From Oscillospiraceae bacterium (GTDB lineage: Bacteria; Bacillota; Clostridia; Oscillospirales; Ruminococcaceae), in assembly GCA_022769565.1 (NCBI GenBank), contig JALEJQ010000091.1:1-38390 (forward strand): 38,390 bases of DNA. Direction: 5' to 3'. Both the position numbers and the translations under genes were made by a program. A model generated the notes under the pieces. The model did not search any database. It was not told the origin of the DNA and saw only the letters and a program-made list of their open reading frames with translations. This document shows, piece after piece, positions 5,716 through 13,898 of the stretch (positions are counted from its first letter, which is position 1; each line of letters begins with the position of its first letter).

Positions 5716-8199
5716 ATGATAACACAATCTCTGAACGGCGTATGGAGCGCAGCTTCCGCAGATGACGAAATAAGGCTTGGAGTGCCCGTTCCCGGCTCGG
5801 TTTATTCGGCAATGCTTGACAACGGTATGCTTGAGGACCCTTATTACGGACTTAATCAGTATGAAGCTCGGAAAATTGCGGAGAAGGACTTTATTTTCAG
5901 ATACGATTTTATTCCCGAAGCCGCTTTGCTGCAGTGCGAAAGGATATATATGCGGTTTTACGGCATAGACACCTCTGCGCAGATATATCTTAACGATACA
6001 CCCGTTGGCAGCGTAGACAATATGCACCGAACCTACGAATTTGACGTTACAGGCGCCGTTTGCAGCGGCTCAAACTCCCTGAGACTTTATATCCATTCTC
6101 CCATAAAATATATTGAGGACAAAAATGCGGAGCATCCTCTCTGGGGCGTGTCTTCAACGATGGAAGGCTACCCTCATATGAGAAAGGCGCACTATATGTT
6201 CGGCTGGGACTGGGGTCCGCAGCTTCCCGATATGGGCATATGGCGCAGCGTAGAGCTTATCGGCGTAAGCGGCGGAAGGATAGAAAGCGTGTATGTCCGT
6301 CAGAAGCACAAGCAGAACAGCGTCCGCCTTTCCATTGAAACAAATATTGCCGACCTTACTTCCGACACCCTCCGTGCGGAGTTTGATATTGTTGCTCCCG
6401 ACGGTACAGCTTCAATTATGAATTCCAAGATAACAAGCAAAAACTTTTCCGTTGACTGTATCATTGCAAAGCCTCGTCTCTGGCATGTCAGAGGTTACGG
6501 CGAACAAAATCTTTATACCATTAAGGTTAAGCTTTTCAACAAAAAAGAGCTTATCGACATCAAGGAATTTGAAGTGGGACTGCGCACTGTTGAGGTCTGC
6601 CGCACTCCCGATGAACACGGCGAGGAATTCTGCTTCAAGGTCAATGGCATAAAAATTTTTGCAATGGGCGCAAACTATATCCCCGAAGACCAGCTTATCC
6701 CGAAATGCAGCCGTGAGCGCACTGAAAAGCTGCTTAAAAGCTGTGCTGCCGCAAATTACAATATGATAAGAGTTTGGGGCGGCGGCTATTATCCCGACGA
6801 TTATTTCTATGAGATATGCGACAGGCTCGGTCTGCTTGTATGGCAGGATATGATGTTCGCCTGCTCTGTATACAACGGCAACGACGTTAATTTCTGCACC
6901 AACGTCCGCTATGAGCTTATTGACAACATTAAGCGCATAAGAAACCACACCTGCCTTGCAATGTGGTGCGGCAACAACGAGATAGAATCGGCGATACAGT
7001 ACTGGGGCATACCAAACGATGCGGAAACAAAAGAGGGCTACCTCAGAATGTTTGAGAACCTTGCTCCGAAAGCGGTGGAACAGTTCGGCGGCGATACCTT
7101 CTACTGGCCCTCATCACCGTCCTCGGGCGGCGGCTTTGATAACAGCGGCGCAGAGAACAGGGGCGATATACATTACTGGGAGGTATGGCACAGCTTAAAA
7201 TCCTTTACCGAGTACAAAAAGCACCTTTTCCGCTTCTGCTCCGAGTACGGCTTTGAATCCATACCTTGTATGAAGACCGTTTTATCCTTTGCGGAGCATA
7301 AGGACTTGAATCTTATGTCTCCCGTTATGGAGGCGCACCAGAAATGCGAGAACGGCAATGAAAAGCTGATGTATTACATTGCCCAGATGGTGCATTATCC
7401 CTATTCCTTTGAAGAGCTTGTCTATGCAAGCCAGATAGTTCAGGCAGACGCAATACGGCTCAACGTTGAGCGTATGCGCAGAAACAGGGGAGTGTGCATG
7501 GGTTCTCTGTACTGGCAGGTCAACGACAGCAACCCCGTTATCTCCTGGTCGTCCATAGACTATTTCGGACGGTGGAAGGCACTGCATTACTATGCAAAGA
7601 AATTCTATGCTCCCGTACTCTGCTCCATTGAGGACAGCGACAAAAACAACCTTGTTATCAACGTTTCAAATGAAAGGCTTACGGAGTTTAACGGCTCCAT
7701 AAAGTGGAAGCTGCGCAGGAATACCGCTGAAATACTTGCGGAGGGTGAGCTTGAGGGCGTTGTCGTTCCCCCTCTTTCCGCAAAGAACTGCCTTACAATA
7801 ACAAAGGAAATGACGGGCGCAGATGAAAGTATGTACGGGGAAGTGTACCTTGAATATATGCTGCTCCACAACGGCGCAATAATCTCCGATTCCACATATA
7901 TGTACTGCCTGCCCAAGCAGTTCCGGTTCCTTGACCCCGAAATAACCTTCAAGACCGATAAGGTGGGGGATAAGTACAGAATAACCCTTAAAGCGGAGCG
8001 CTTTGCAAAGGGCGTGTACCTTGATTTTGATGAAACGGACTGCGTTTTCAGCGACAACTGGTTCGATATGCACGGACAGGAGGCTTATGTTCTTGTGAAC
8101 TCGGCTGCTCTGCCGCCAAACTATGTGGTGCAGGATATTGACGAAAAGCTGAAAATAAAGACCTATTTCGACCTTGCAAATCCGGAAAACTATCGATGA
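5716..8199 (+). CDS. Beta-mannosidase, glycoside hydrolase family 2
   Basis: The 827-residue protein has the GH2 layout: N-terminal jelly-roll sugar-binding domain (~1-185, LNGVWSA... GWDWGPQLPDMGIWR), immunoglobulin-like domain (~190-290) and TIM barrel (~300-640). The acid/base is Glu422 in WCGNNEIES and the nucleophile is Glu510 in FCSEYGFES; both are present. It would release mannose from the non-reducing ends of beta-manno-oligosaccharides in the cytoplasm, since no signal peptide is visible. Length suits bacterial MndA-type enzymes. AAGGAGGGG precedes the ATG, and the gap to hisA is 15 bases, so it is in the same operon. It suits a plant-fibre-degrading gut anaerobe. Confidence 0.93.
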   Translation: MITQSLNGVWSAASADDEIRLGVPVPGSVYSAMLDNGMLEDPYYGLNQYEARKIAEKDFIFRYDFIPEAALLQCERIYMRFYGIDTSAQIYLNDTPVGSVDNMHRTYEFDVTGAVCSGSNSLRLYIHSPIKYIEDKNAEHPLWGVSSTMEGYPHMRKAHYMFGWDWGPQLPDMGIWRSVELIGVSGGRIESVYVRQKHKQNSVRLSIETNIADLTSDTLRAEFDIVAPDGTASIMNSKITSKNFSVDCIIAKPRLWHVRGYGEQNLYTIKVKLFNKKELIDIKEFEVGLRTVEVCRTPDEHGEEFCFKVNGIKIFAMGANYIPEDQLIPKCSRERTEKLLKSCAAANYNMIRVWGGGYYPDDYFYEICDRLGLLVWQDMMFACSVYNGNDVNFCTNVRYELIDNIKRIRNHTCLAMWCGNNEIESAIQYWGIPNDAETKEGYLRMFENLAPKAVEQFGGDTFYWPSSPSSGGGFDNSGAENRGDIHYWEVWHSLKSFTEYKKHLFRFCSEYGFESIPCMKTVLSFAEHKDLNLMSPVMEAHQKCENGNEKLMYYIAQMVHYPYSFEELVYASQIVQADAIRLNVERMRRNRGVCMGSLYWQVNDSNPVISWSSIDYFGRWKALHYYAKKFYAPVLCSIEDSDKNNLVINVSNERLTEFNGSIKWKLRRNTAEILAEGELEGVVVPPLSAKNCLTITKEMTGADESMYGEVYLEYMLLHNGAIISDSTYMYCLPKQFRFLDPEITFKTDKVGDKYRITLKAERFAKGVYLDFDETDCVFSDNWFDMHGQEAYVLVNSAALPPNYVVQDIDEKLKIKTYFDLANPENYR

Positions 8200-8212
8200 A
8201 CAGGAGTTTATG

Positions 8213-8800
8213 ATGAACAGCGAACTTAAAGAAGAATTTTTGACGATATACCGTGAAAATATACACAGAGAGGGCGCCGAAAAGCTGCTTGACTATATGC
8301 TGAAAAGCGACTTTTTCACCGCTCCGGCAAGCACCCGTTTCCACGGTTCCTATGAGGGCGGACTGCTTGAACACAGCCTTAACGTGTATCATTGCCTTAA
8401 GGATTACCTTGCAAGAGACAGGGCGAAAAACGTGTACAATATGAATTACAGCGAGGAGAGCATAGCTTTGTGCGCCCTGCTTCACGATGTATGCAAGATG
8501 AATTTCTACAAAACGGACTACCGCAACGCCAAAAACGAAATGGGCGTATGGGAAAAGGTGCCTTATTACACCATTGAGGATAACCTGCCCTACGGTCACG
8601 GCGAAAAGTCGGTGTACATAATCTCCGGCTTTATGCGGCTCACAAGAGAAGAAGCCTTTGCCATAAGATACCATATGGGCTTTTCGGGAATTGAGGACAA
8701 GAACAACATCGGAAAGGCGTTTGAGATGTTCCCACTGGCGTTTGCCCTCTCCGTTGCCGATATGGAGGCTTCTTATTACCTTGAATCTAAGGGAAAATAA
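8213..8800 (+). CDS. HD-domain hydrolase
   Basis: A 195-aa HD-superfamily protein: His54 in LLEHSLNVY and the doublet His91-Asp92 in LLHDVCKM give the metal-binding H...HD pattern, with later histidines in GHGEKS and a C-terminal Asp in LSVADMEAS completing it. Such proteins hydrolyse nucleotides or phosphodiesters; the exact substrate cannot be read from sequence. CAGGAG at 8201-8206 is best placed for the second of two adjacent ATGs (8213; 8210 is the alternative). It starts 13 bases after the beta-mannosidase stop, so it is the third gene of that operon. Confidence 0.85.
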   Translation: MNSELKEEFLTIYRENIHREGAEKLLDYMLKSDFFTAPASTRFHGSYEGGLLEHSLNVYHCLKDYLARDRAKNVYNMNYSEESIALCALLHDVCKMNFYKTDYRNAKNEMGVWEKVPYYTIEDNLPYGHGEKSVYIISGFMRLTREEAFAIRYHMGFSGIEDKNNIGKAFEMFPLAFALSVADMEASYYLESKGK

Positions 8801-8809
8801 CAAATCTAA

Positions 8810-8855
8810 GCGGCAATATCAGGCGTTTTTAAGGAAAAACCGCCGATATTGCCGC
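8810..8855. terminator. Long hairpin ending the hisA-mannosidase-HD operon
   Basis: GCGGCAATATC (8810-8820) pairs perfectly with GATATTGCCGC (8845-8855), and inside it GGCGTTTTT pairs with AAAAACCGCC apart from one bulge. There is no T-run after it on the plus strand, so it may act as a transcript-end stabiliser or terminate weakly. Confidence 0.6.
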
Positions 8856-8891
8856 AAAATCAAAAAAATATGCAAAAATTCAAAAAAAGCC

Positions 8892-8921
8892 TTGACAAGC
8901 AGTATGAAAATATGGTAAACT
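8892..8921 (+). promoter_or_regulatory. Promoter of the rpmG-secE-nusG-rplK-rplA cluster
   Basis: TTGACA (8892-8897), an 18-base spacer and TAAACT (8916-8921) stand after an A-rich stretch that may serve as an UP element. It is followed by a leader of about 180 bases. Confidence 0.7.
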
Positions 8922-8929
8922 AATATTAC

Positions 8930-9000
8930 CTCTTGCAGAGGTCTATTTTTTTGTGCCCGAATTTAAATTTCGGGTCTGACCTCTCGACAAAAAAGTGTCG
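8930..9000 (+). promoter_or_regulatory. Structured leader before rpmG
   Basis: AGAGGTC (8937-8943) can pair with GACCTCT (8978-8984), enclosing the hairpin CCCGAA/TTCGGG (8956-8974). A small stem CGACA/TGTCG with a C-TTTT tail (8985-9004) follows. The nested arrangement suggests a folded leader or attenuator ahead of the ribosomal genes; I do not recognise it as a named RNA family. The remainder up to 9108 holds the rpmG ribosome site and no gene. Confidence 0.45.
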
Positions 9001-9108
9001 CTTTTAAACAAAACCGATGCTTGTAAATTGCCATAGAGGGAGGCACAGGGACTTCAGTTCCTGCGAAATCGAAACGCTCCGACGGAGCATTTAATAGGAG
9101 GTGCCGAT

Positions 9109-9258
9109 ATGAGAGTAAAGGTAACATTAGCCTGCACAGAGTGCAAACAGCGTAACTACAATACCAAGAAGAACAAGAAAAACGATCCGGACAGACTTGA
9201 AATGAACAAGTATTGTAAGTTCTGCAAGAAGCACACTCTTCACAAGGAAACCAAGTAA
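9109..9258 (+). CDS. rpmG: 50S ribosomal protein L33
   Basis: A 49-residue basic protein ([19 protein letters not shown]...) with two CxxC pairs, CTEC and CKFC, which marks it as the zinc-binding (C+) L33 form. It is a component of the large ribosomal subunit near the E site. TAGGAGGTG ends five bases before the ATG. L33 followed by secE and nusG is the conserved order in Bacillota, and the next gene starts 15 bases after its stop. Confidence 0.95.
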   Translation: MRVKVTLACTECKQRNYNTKKNKKNDPDRLEMNKYCKFCKKHTLHKETK

Positions 9259-9273
9259 GGTGAGGTGCGGATA

Positions 9274-9570
9274 ATGGCTGAGAGTAAAAAATCATCCAAG
9301 AAATCCATAATCGCACAGGCAGAGGCTAAAGCAGAGAAGATCACTAAGGAAAACGCCAAGGCCAAGGCTAAAGGCGTAAAAAAGCCTAACCGTGTGGTCA
9401 AGTATTTCAAGGATCTCAAAAGCGAATTCAAAAAAGTGGTATGGCCGAGCAAACAGAAGGTCATCAACAATACTACAGTCGTAGTTATCGCAATGTGCGT
9501 CTGCGGTATTGTTATCTGGGGTATCGACAGCGGACTCGCCGCTCTCCTCAAGCTGGGTCTTGGGGGCTGA
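9274..9570 (+). CDS. secE: Preprotein translocase subunit SecE
   Basis: A 98-residue protein with a Lys/Ala-rich N-terminal tail, the conserved SecE segment VKYFKDLKSEFKKVVWPSK, and one C-terminal membrane helix (VVVIAMCVCGIVIWGI). It stabilises SecY in the translocon. The ATG at 9274 is chosen because GGTGAGGTG precedes it at good spacing; the GTG at 9265 lies inside that ribosome site. Its position between rpmG and nusG confirms the call. Confidence 0.95.
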   Translation: MAESKKSSKKSIIAQAEAKAEKITKENAKAKAKGVKKPNRVVKYFKDLKSEFKKVVWPSKQKVINNTTVVVIAMCVCGIVIWGIDSGLAALLKLGLGG

Positions 9571-9644
9571 TCCATCCGGAAGGCGGGCTCGGACGCGCAG
9601 GTTAGCTTTTTCCTGCGGCTCTATAACGAAAGGAAGATAGAAGA

Positions 9645-10181
9645 ATGTCAGAAGCTGCAAAATGGTATGTCATTCACACCTATTCCGGTTATGAGAACAA
9701 GGTGGCTCAAACTATCCTTAAAGTAGTCGATAACCGTAATCTTCACGACCTTATCCCTGAGGTAAGAGTTCCTACCGAGCTGGTAAAGGAAGTTACCGAA
9801 TCCAATAAGGAGCGTGAGGTTGAAAGAAAGATTTTCCCCGGATATGTTCTGGTGAAAATGGTTCTCACCGACGATTCATGGTATGTTGTAAGAAATACCA
9901 GAGGCGTTACGGGATTTGTAGGTCCCGCCTCAAAGCCTGTTCCTCTTTCCGATAAAGAGGTTGCCGCTCTCGGCGTTGACAAGGTCAGCACGACCGTTGA
10001 GATCAACATCAAAGAGGGCGACAGAGTTAAGATCTCTTCAGGTCCTATGGAAGGCTTTACAGGCGAGGTCAAGAGCATTAATACGGAGGATATGACGGTT
10101 GACGTTTCCGTATCTATGTTCGGACGTGAGACCCTTGCGACCGTTGAGATCTCAAAGGTTTCCAAAACGGATGAATATTGA
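9645..10181 (+). CDS. nusG: Transcription termination/antitermination factor NusG
   Basis: The 178-residue protein has the NGN domain (WYVIHTYSGYENKVAQTI at residues 7-24, PGYVLVKM, VRNTRGVTGFVG) and a C-terminal KOW domain (KEGDRVKISSGPMEGFTGEVKSI in two parts near 120-145). It binds RNA polymerase and couples elongation to translation. GAAAGGAAG precedes the ATG. The 74-base gap after secE contains no separate promoter that I can see. Confidence 0.97.
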   Translation: MSEAAKWYVIHTYSGYENKVAQTILKVVDNRNLHDLIPEVRVPTELVKEVTESNKEREVERKIFPGYVLVKMVLTDDSWYVVRNTRGVTGFVGPASKPVPLSDKEVAALGVDKVSTTVEINIKEGDRVKISSGPMEGFTGEVKSINTEDMTVDVSVSMFGRETLATVEISKVSKTDEY

Positions 10182-10254
10182 TTTATCCGGCAAAAAAATA
10201 TAAACTTATGCGGATCCTATGCGGATCCTTGTATATTACGGAGGTGCGTTTCAC

Positions 10255-10680
10255 ATGGCACAGAAAGTCGTTGGCTTAATTAAGCTTCAGATCGCAGCAG
10301 GTAAGGCTACTCCTGCTCCCCCTGTTGGTCCTGCTCTCGGTCAGCACGGTGTAAACATTATGGCGTTTACAAAGGAATTCAATGAGAGAACAAAGAACGA
10401 TATCGGTCTTATCATCCCTGTAGTTATCACAGTTTATGCAGACCGTTCCTTCACATTTGTAACAAAAACTCCGCCGGCAGCCGTTCTTATCAAGAAAGCA
10501 ATCGGTCTTGAAAGCGGTTCAGGCGTTCCCAACAAGACTAAGGTCGGCAAGATCACTAAGGATCAGATCCGCAAGATCGCCGAGACCAAGATGCCTGACC
10601 TCAATGCTGCAAGCGTTGAATCCGCTATGAGCATGATCGCAGGTACAGCCCGTTCTATGGGCGTTGAAGTCGTTGACTGA
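10255..10680 (+). CDS. rplK: 50S ribosomal protein L11
   Basis: 141 residues with the full L11 signature: [22 protein letters not shown]-type start, [21 protein letters not shown] and the C-terminal RNA-binding domain ([20 protein letters not shown]). It binds the GTPase centre of 23S rRNA. The ATG at 10255 has GGAGGTG eight bases upstream; an earlier in-frame ATG is less plausible because it precedes that site. A tandem repeat TATGCGGATCC lies in the gap after nusG. Confidence 0.97.
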   Translation: MAQKVVGLIKLQIAAGKATPAPPVGPALGQHGVNIMAFTKEFNERTKNDIGLIIPVVITVYADRSFTFVTKTPPAAVLIKKAIGLESGSGVPNKTKVGKITKDQIRKIAETKMPDLNAASVESAMSMIAGTARSMGVEVVD

Positions 10681-10764
10681 GTTAACGGAACGACTGAATT
10701 TTCTTCGCTGCGGCGGACATTTTAGTTTCCGTCAGCCTATGGTGGGAGGAAATATCCGCTATAC

Positions 10765-10793
10765 GTCCCTTTGGGGACAGTCCCGAAGGGGAC
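10765..10793 (+). promoter_or_regulatory. Tandem tetraloop hairpins between rplK and rplA
   Basis: GTCCC(TTTG)GGGAC at 10765-10778 and GTCCC(GAAG)GGGAC at 10780-10793 form two adjacent 5-bp hairpins, ending 28 bases before the rplA start. In many bacteria L1 represses its own operon through an rRNA-like mRNA site; these hairpins could be such a site or a processing element. That role is inference. Confidence 0.45.
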
Positions 10794-10821
10794 ATTACCA
10801 CTTAAAGGAGGATAATTAATA

Positions 10822-11517
10822 ATGAAACACGGTAAAAAATATAACGAAAGCGCTAAAGCTGTCGATAAGTCCAAGCTTTACGAAACAGCCGAGGCTCTCG
10901 AGCTGACCTGCAAGAATGCAAAGGCTAAGTTCGATGAAACAATTGAAGTTCACATCCGTCTGGGCGTTGACTCCCGTCACGCTGACCAGCAGGTAAGAGG
11001 CGCTGTTGTACTTCCTAACGGTACAGGTAAGGATGTTCGTGTATGCGTATTCTGCAAGCCCGAAAAGGAAGAAGCTGCAAAGGCTGCAGGCGCTGATTAT
11101 GTTGGCGCACAGGATCTCGTTGACAAGATCCTCAAGGAAAACTGGATGGATTTCGACGTTGTTATCGCATCTCCCGATATGATGGGTCTTGTAGGCCGTC
11201 TCGGTAAGGTTCTCGGTCCTCGCGGACTTATGCCTAACCCCAAGGCAGGTACTGTTGCTCCCGACGTTGCAAAGGCTGTAACAGAAGCTAAGGCAGGTAA
11301 GATCGAATACCGTCTTGACAAGACAAACATCATTCACTGCCCCATCGGCAAGGCTTCCTTCGGTGCTGAGAAGCTCGACCAGAACCTCAACACCCTTCTT
11401 GAAGCTGTTGCAAAGGCTAAGCCTGCTGCTGCAAAGGGTACTTACTTCAAGTCCTGCGTTGTTACATCTACAATGGGCGTTGGTATCCCCGTAAACACAG
11501 CTAAGTACGGTGTTTAA
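10822..11517 (+). CDS. rplA: 50S ribosomal protein L1
   Basis: 231 residues with typical L1 blocks: [36 protein letters not shown] in two parts, [20 protein letters not shown] and [13 protein letters not shown] near the end. It forms the L1 stalk and often acts as an autogenous translational repressor. AAAGGAGG precedes the ATG at good spacing. A strong terminator follows at once, so rplJ and rplL, commonly the next genes in Bacillota, are not part of this transcript. Confidence 0.97.
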   Translation: MKHGKKYNESAKAVDKSKLYETAEALELTCKNAKAKFDETIEVHIRLGVDSRHADQQVRGAVVLPNGTGKDVRVCVFCKPEKEEAAKAAGADYVGAQDLVDKILKENWMDFDVVIASPDMMGLVGRLGKVLGPRGLMPNPKAGTVAPDVAKAVTEAKAGKIEYRLDKTNIIHCPIGKASFGAEKLDQNLNTLLEAVAKAKPAAAKGTYFKSCVVTSTMGVGIPVNTAKYGV

Positions 11518-11541
11518 TTAATTGCACTGATCAAAATTTCT

Positions 11542-11576
11542 CTCCGCTTGAAGAAACCTCTTTGAGCGGAGTTTTT
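11542..11576 (+). terminator. Rho-independent terminator after rplA
   Basis: CTCCGCT and AGCGGAG form the stem, followed by TTTTT, 25 bases beyond the rplA stop. Confidence 0.85.
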
Positions 11577-11613
11577 CATATCTGCACATTCTGACAAGGG
11601 GAGGGTAACGGAA

Positions 11614-12489
11614 ATGAAACGCTGTGAAAAATGCGGCGCAGAATACGGCGATGACGGCTTGTTCTGCCCCTACTGCGACGAGCGATACGGAACTGTGCAA
11701 GGCGACAACGATGTTGTTGCAGGCATTTTCCCCGAATTTCCTCCCGATGTGTCAAATTATGCAGGTCATGTAGAAACAAATGCGGTCAGCTTTCGAAAAG
11801 AAAGAGAGAAAATATACAGCAGGAATATCCGCCTTGCCGCAAAGGAAAATTATGCGCTGAAAAAGATAGAACGCCGGACGGCTGAGGCTGCAAAAAAAGA
11901 AGACGTACATAAAGAAATACAACCCCTTACCGCTTCAAACGTTTCAAAGGGCAGGCTTAAGCCGCAGAACGGGTTTAATTTATCCAAAAGCTTTATGCGC
12001 CTTGGCAAGATACAGAAGGGTATCCTTGGAGCGGCGGTCTGCATTGCATTGCTGGCAGTTTCTGTAGGTATACAGATAGTCTGGGACAACGCTGATGCTT
12101 TATATGAAGAGAAAAAGCAGGAAGAACTCAGCGAAGAATATTTCGGATGTACTGTTTACGGCAAGGACGGCTCACCCATGATACTGAGAAGGCTTGACAA
12201 TAACGATTATTGGAATTATACTTTTGTATATACCAACACAACGGATGAGCCTGTTTTCCATTTTGCAGAGCTTTTCAGCGGTAATGAAAATTTTGAAAAA
12301 GCCACCGAAATGTTTATAACGTATCCAAGCGGAGCAAAGGGCGCTGTTAAATGGAACGAAGGCGTGCCGGATATTGAAGGAGAAGAGATCTATATTTCTG
12401 TACTTGAGACCCGTCAGCTTGAAATTGACGATTGGCGGACGGTAGGTCCGGGTGAAGCGGCGGAAGGGTATCTGAGTATTGAAGAATAA
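11614..12489 (+). CDS. Zinc-ribbon membrane protein, first of two tandem paralogues
   Basis: The first 25 residues hold a zinc ribbon with Cys4, Cys7, Cys18 and Cys21 (KRCEKCGAEYG, FCPYCDERYG). A basic, charged cytoplasmic stretch follows, one membrane helix lies at about 136-157 (GILGAAVCIALLAVSVGIQ), and an outside C-terminal domain of ~130 residues has a beta-rich pattern (YWNYTFVYTNTTDEPVFHF), of a kind seen in DUF4352-like extracellular domains. GGGGAGGG precedes the ATG. The next gene begins with an almost identical zinc ribbon, so the pair arose by duplication. Function unknown; the fold order suggests a membrane sensor or envelope-associated protein. Confidence 0.82.
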   Translation: MKRCEKCGAEYGDDGLFCPYCDERYGTVQGDNDVVAGIFPEFPPDVSNYAGHVETNAVSFRKEREKIYSRNIRLAAKENYALKKIERRTAEAAKKEDVHKEIQPLTASNVSKGRLKPQNGFNLSKSFMRLGKIQKGILGAAVCIALLAVSVGIQIVWDNADALYEEKKQEELSEEYFGCTVYGKDGSPMILRRLDNNDYWNYTFVYTNTTDEPVFHFAELFSGNENFEKATEMFITYPSGAKGAVKWNEGVPDIEGEEIYISVLETRQLEIDDWRTVGPGEAAEGYLSIEE

Positions 12490-12540
12490 CGGTACGTTCT
12501 TTTTGGATTATCCAAATAATAAGCATAAGGGGGCGGTAAA

Positions 12541-13755
12541 ATGAAACGGTGCGGACGATGCGGTGCAGAATACGGCGACGACGGCTTGTTCTGCCCATAC
12601 TGCGACGAGCGCTACGGCAGGGTAATGCGCTCAAACGATGTTGTTTCGGGGGATTTTCCCGAGTACAAAGAGGACGAGCAGCGCATTATCGGCGAAACTG
12701 CGGAAAATTACAGCTTTACAGCCCACAAGGACGAAATTTACCGCAGAAATAACCTTATTGTCCGTGAAGCAGCCCTTGTTGACAGGGAAACGGAGCGGCG
12801 GCGCCTTGAAGCGGAGAAAGCGCAGGTCGCAGAGCGTAAGGAGCAGCTTGATACATATAGGCTGAATAAGACCGTGCGGCGTGTGGCTGCTGTTGCGGCT
12901 GCGCTGATAGTGTCTGTCGTTACCGTTTTGGCGGCGGTGAACTATATGATGGACGATGTAAATGTTTATCAGGAAACCATGCAGACGGAAGTTGCGGTAA
13001 CGATAACGCAGACCAACGCTCCTGCTGCGGAAATGAGCGAAATTGTTACAGAACGGGCTGCCGAAATAGTTACCGAAATAACTGCCGAGGCTGTGGAGGA
13101 AGTGCCTGAGGAACAGACCGCCGCAGAAGAGGTGACCGAAGTATCGGCGGCGGAGGAAGTGCCCGTTGTCCGTGAGCGCCTTGTGCCGAGGGACGGTGAG
13201 TATTCCGCAGACAGCGAAAACATATCCTGCTGCTTTTCAATTATGCAGGCAGACAGCCTTAATTCGGAAAACGGCTTCAGCTCGCCTTGGTTAAGGGTCA
13301 CAATGAGAATACAGCTCCTTGACGACAGCGGCAAGGAAATGATGTCCAATTTCCGCATCAACTACACAAACTCGGCATACAGCGCTTCTGACGGTGAGAG
13401 GATAAGCAAATCCTTTTCCTCCGGCGTAAACTGCCTGACCCCTCTTACTTCGGGAGCTGAGGGTCTGGAGCGCAAGTATGACGGTTCTTTCTCCATAGGC
13501 GGAGTATCGGGGCTGTACGAAGCACCCTTTACCCTTTCCTTTGACGACAACGGCTATGCTGAATACGACCTGTACTTTGTTCCGTTCTTCAATTATTACG
13601 GCTTCTCGGAGGAGGAAATGCACCTTGATACCCTTTCCTTTTCGGGCACCGAGAGCAGACATTATTTACCCGATTCCTTTGAGGTGGATATAAGCGACTT
13701 TGATATGAGCAGCTATCTTGCAAAGTTGCTTGCGCTGCAGAACGGTGATACTTGA
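12541..13755 (+). CDS. Zinc-ribbon membrane protein, second tandem paralogue
   Basis: 404 residues. The first 26 residues are nearly the same as in the upstream gene (Cys4, Cys7, Cys18, Cys21; KRCGRCGAEYG, FCPYCDERYG). A charged region (~60-110) is followed by a membrane helix at about 115-137 (VAAVAAALIVSVVTVLAAV), a long Glu/Ala/Val/Thr-rich linker (~145-215) and a different, larger extracellular domain (~225-404). The zinc ribbon is therefore conserved while the outside domain has diverged or been exchanged. AAGGGGGCGG precedes the ATG; the gap to the first paralogue is 51 bases, so one operon is likely. Function unknown. Confidence 0.82.
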   Translation: MKRCGRCGAEYGDDGLFCPYCDERYGRVMRSNDVVSGDFPEYKEDEQRIIGETAENYSFTAHKDEIYRRNNLIVREAALVDRETERRRLEAEKAQVAERKEQLDTYRLNKTVRRVAAVAAALIVSVVTVLAAVNYMMDDVNVYQETMQTEVAVTITQTNAPAAEMSEIVTERAAEIVTEITAEAVEEVPEEQTAAEEVTEVSAAEEVPVVRERLVPRDGEYSADSENISCCFSIMQADSLNSENGFSSPWLRVTMRIQLLDDSGKEMMSNFRINYTNSAYSASDGERISKSFSSGVNCLTPLTSGAEGLERKYDGSFSIGGVSGLYEAPFTLSFDDNGYAEYDLYFVPFFNYYGFSEEEMHLDTLSFSGTESRHYLPDSFEVDISDFDMSSYLAKLLALQNGDT

Positions 13756-13805
13756 AGAAAAACAAAAAATTGAAAAAATACCAACCATGAAAAAACGAAA
13801 AAATC

Positions 13806-13834
13806 TTGCAATTTTCAAATAAATGTGATATACT
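13806..13834 (+). promoter_or_regulatory. Promoter of the gene at 13899
   Basis: TTGCAA (13806-13811), 17 bases, TATACT (13829-13834). Confidence 0.7.
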
Positions 13835-13898
13835 AATGATATTATTGTCAGATATTACATTACGGCGGCACTTTGCTGTCGGGATTGGAGCAGATTTT

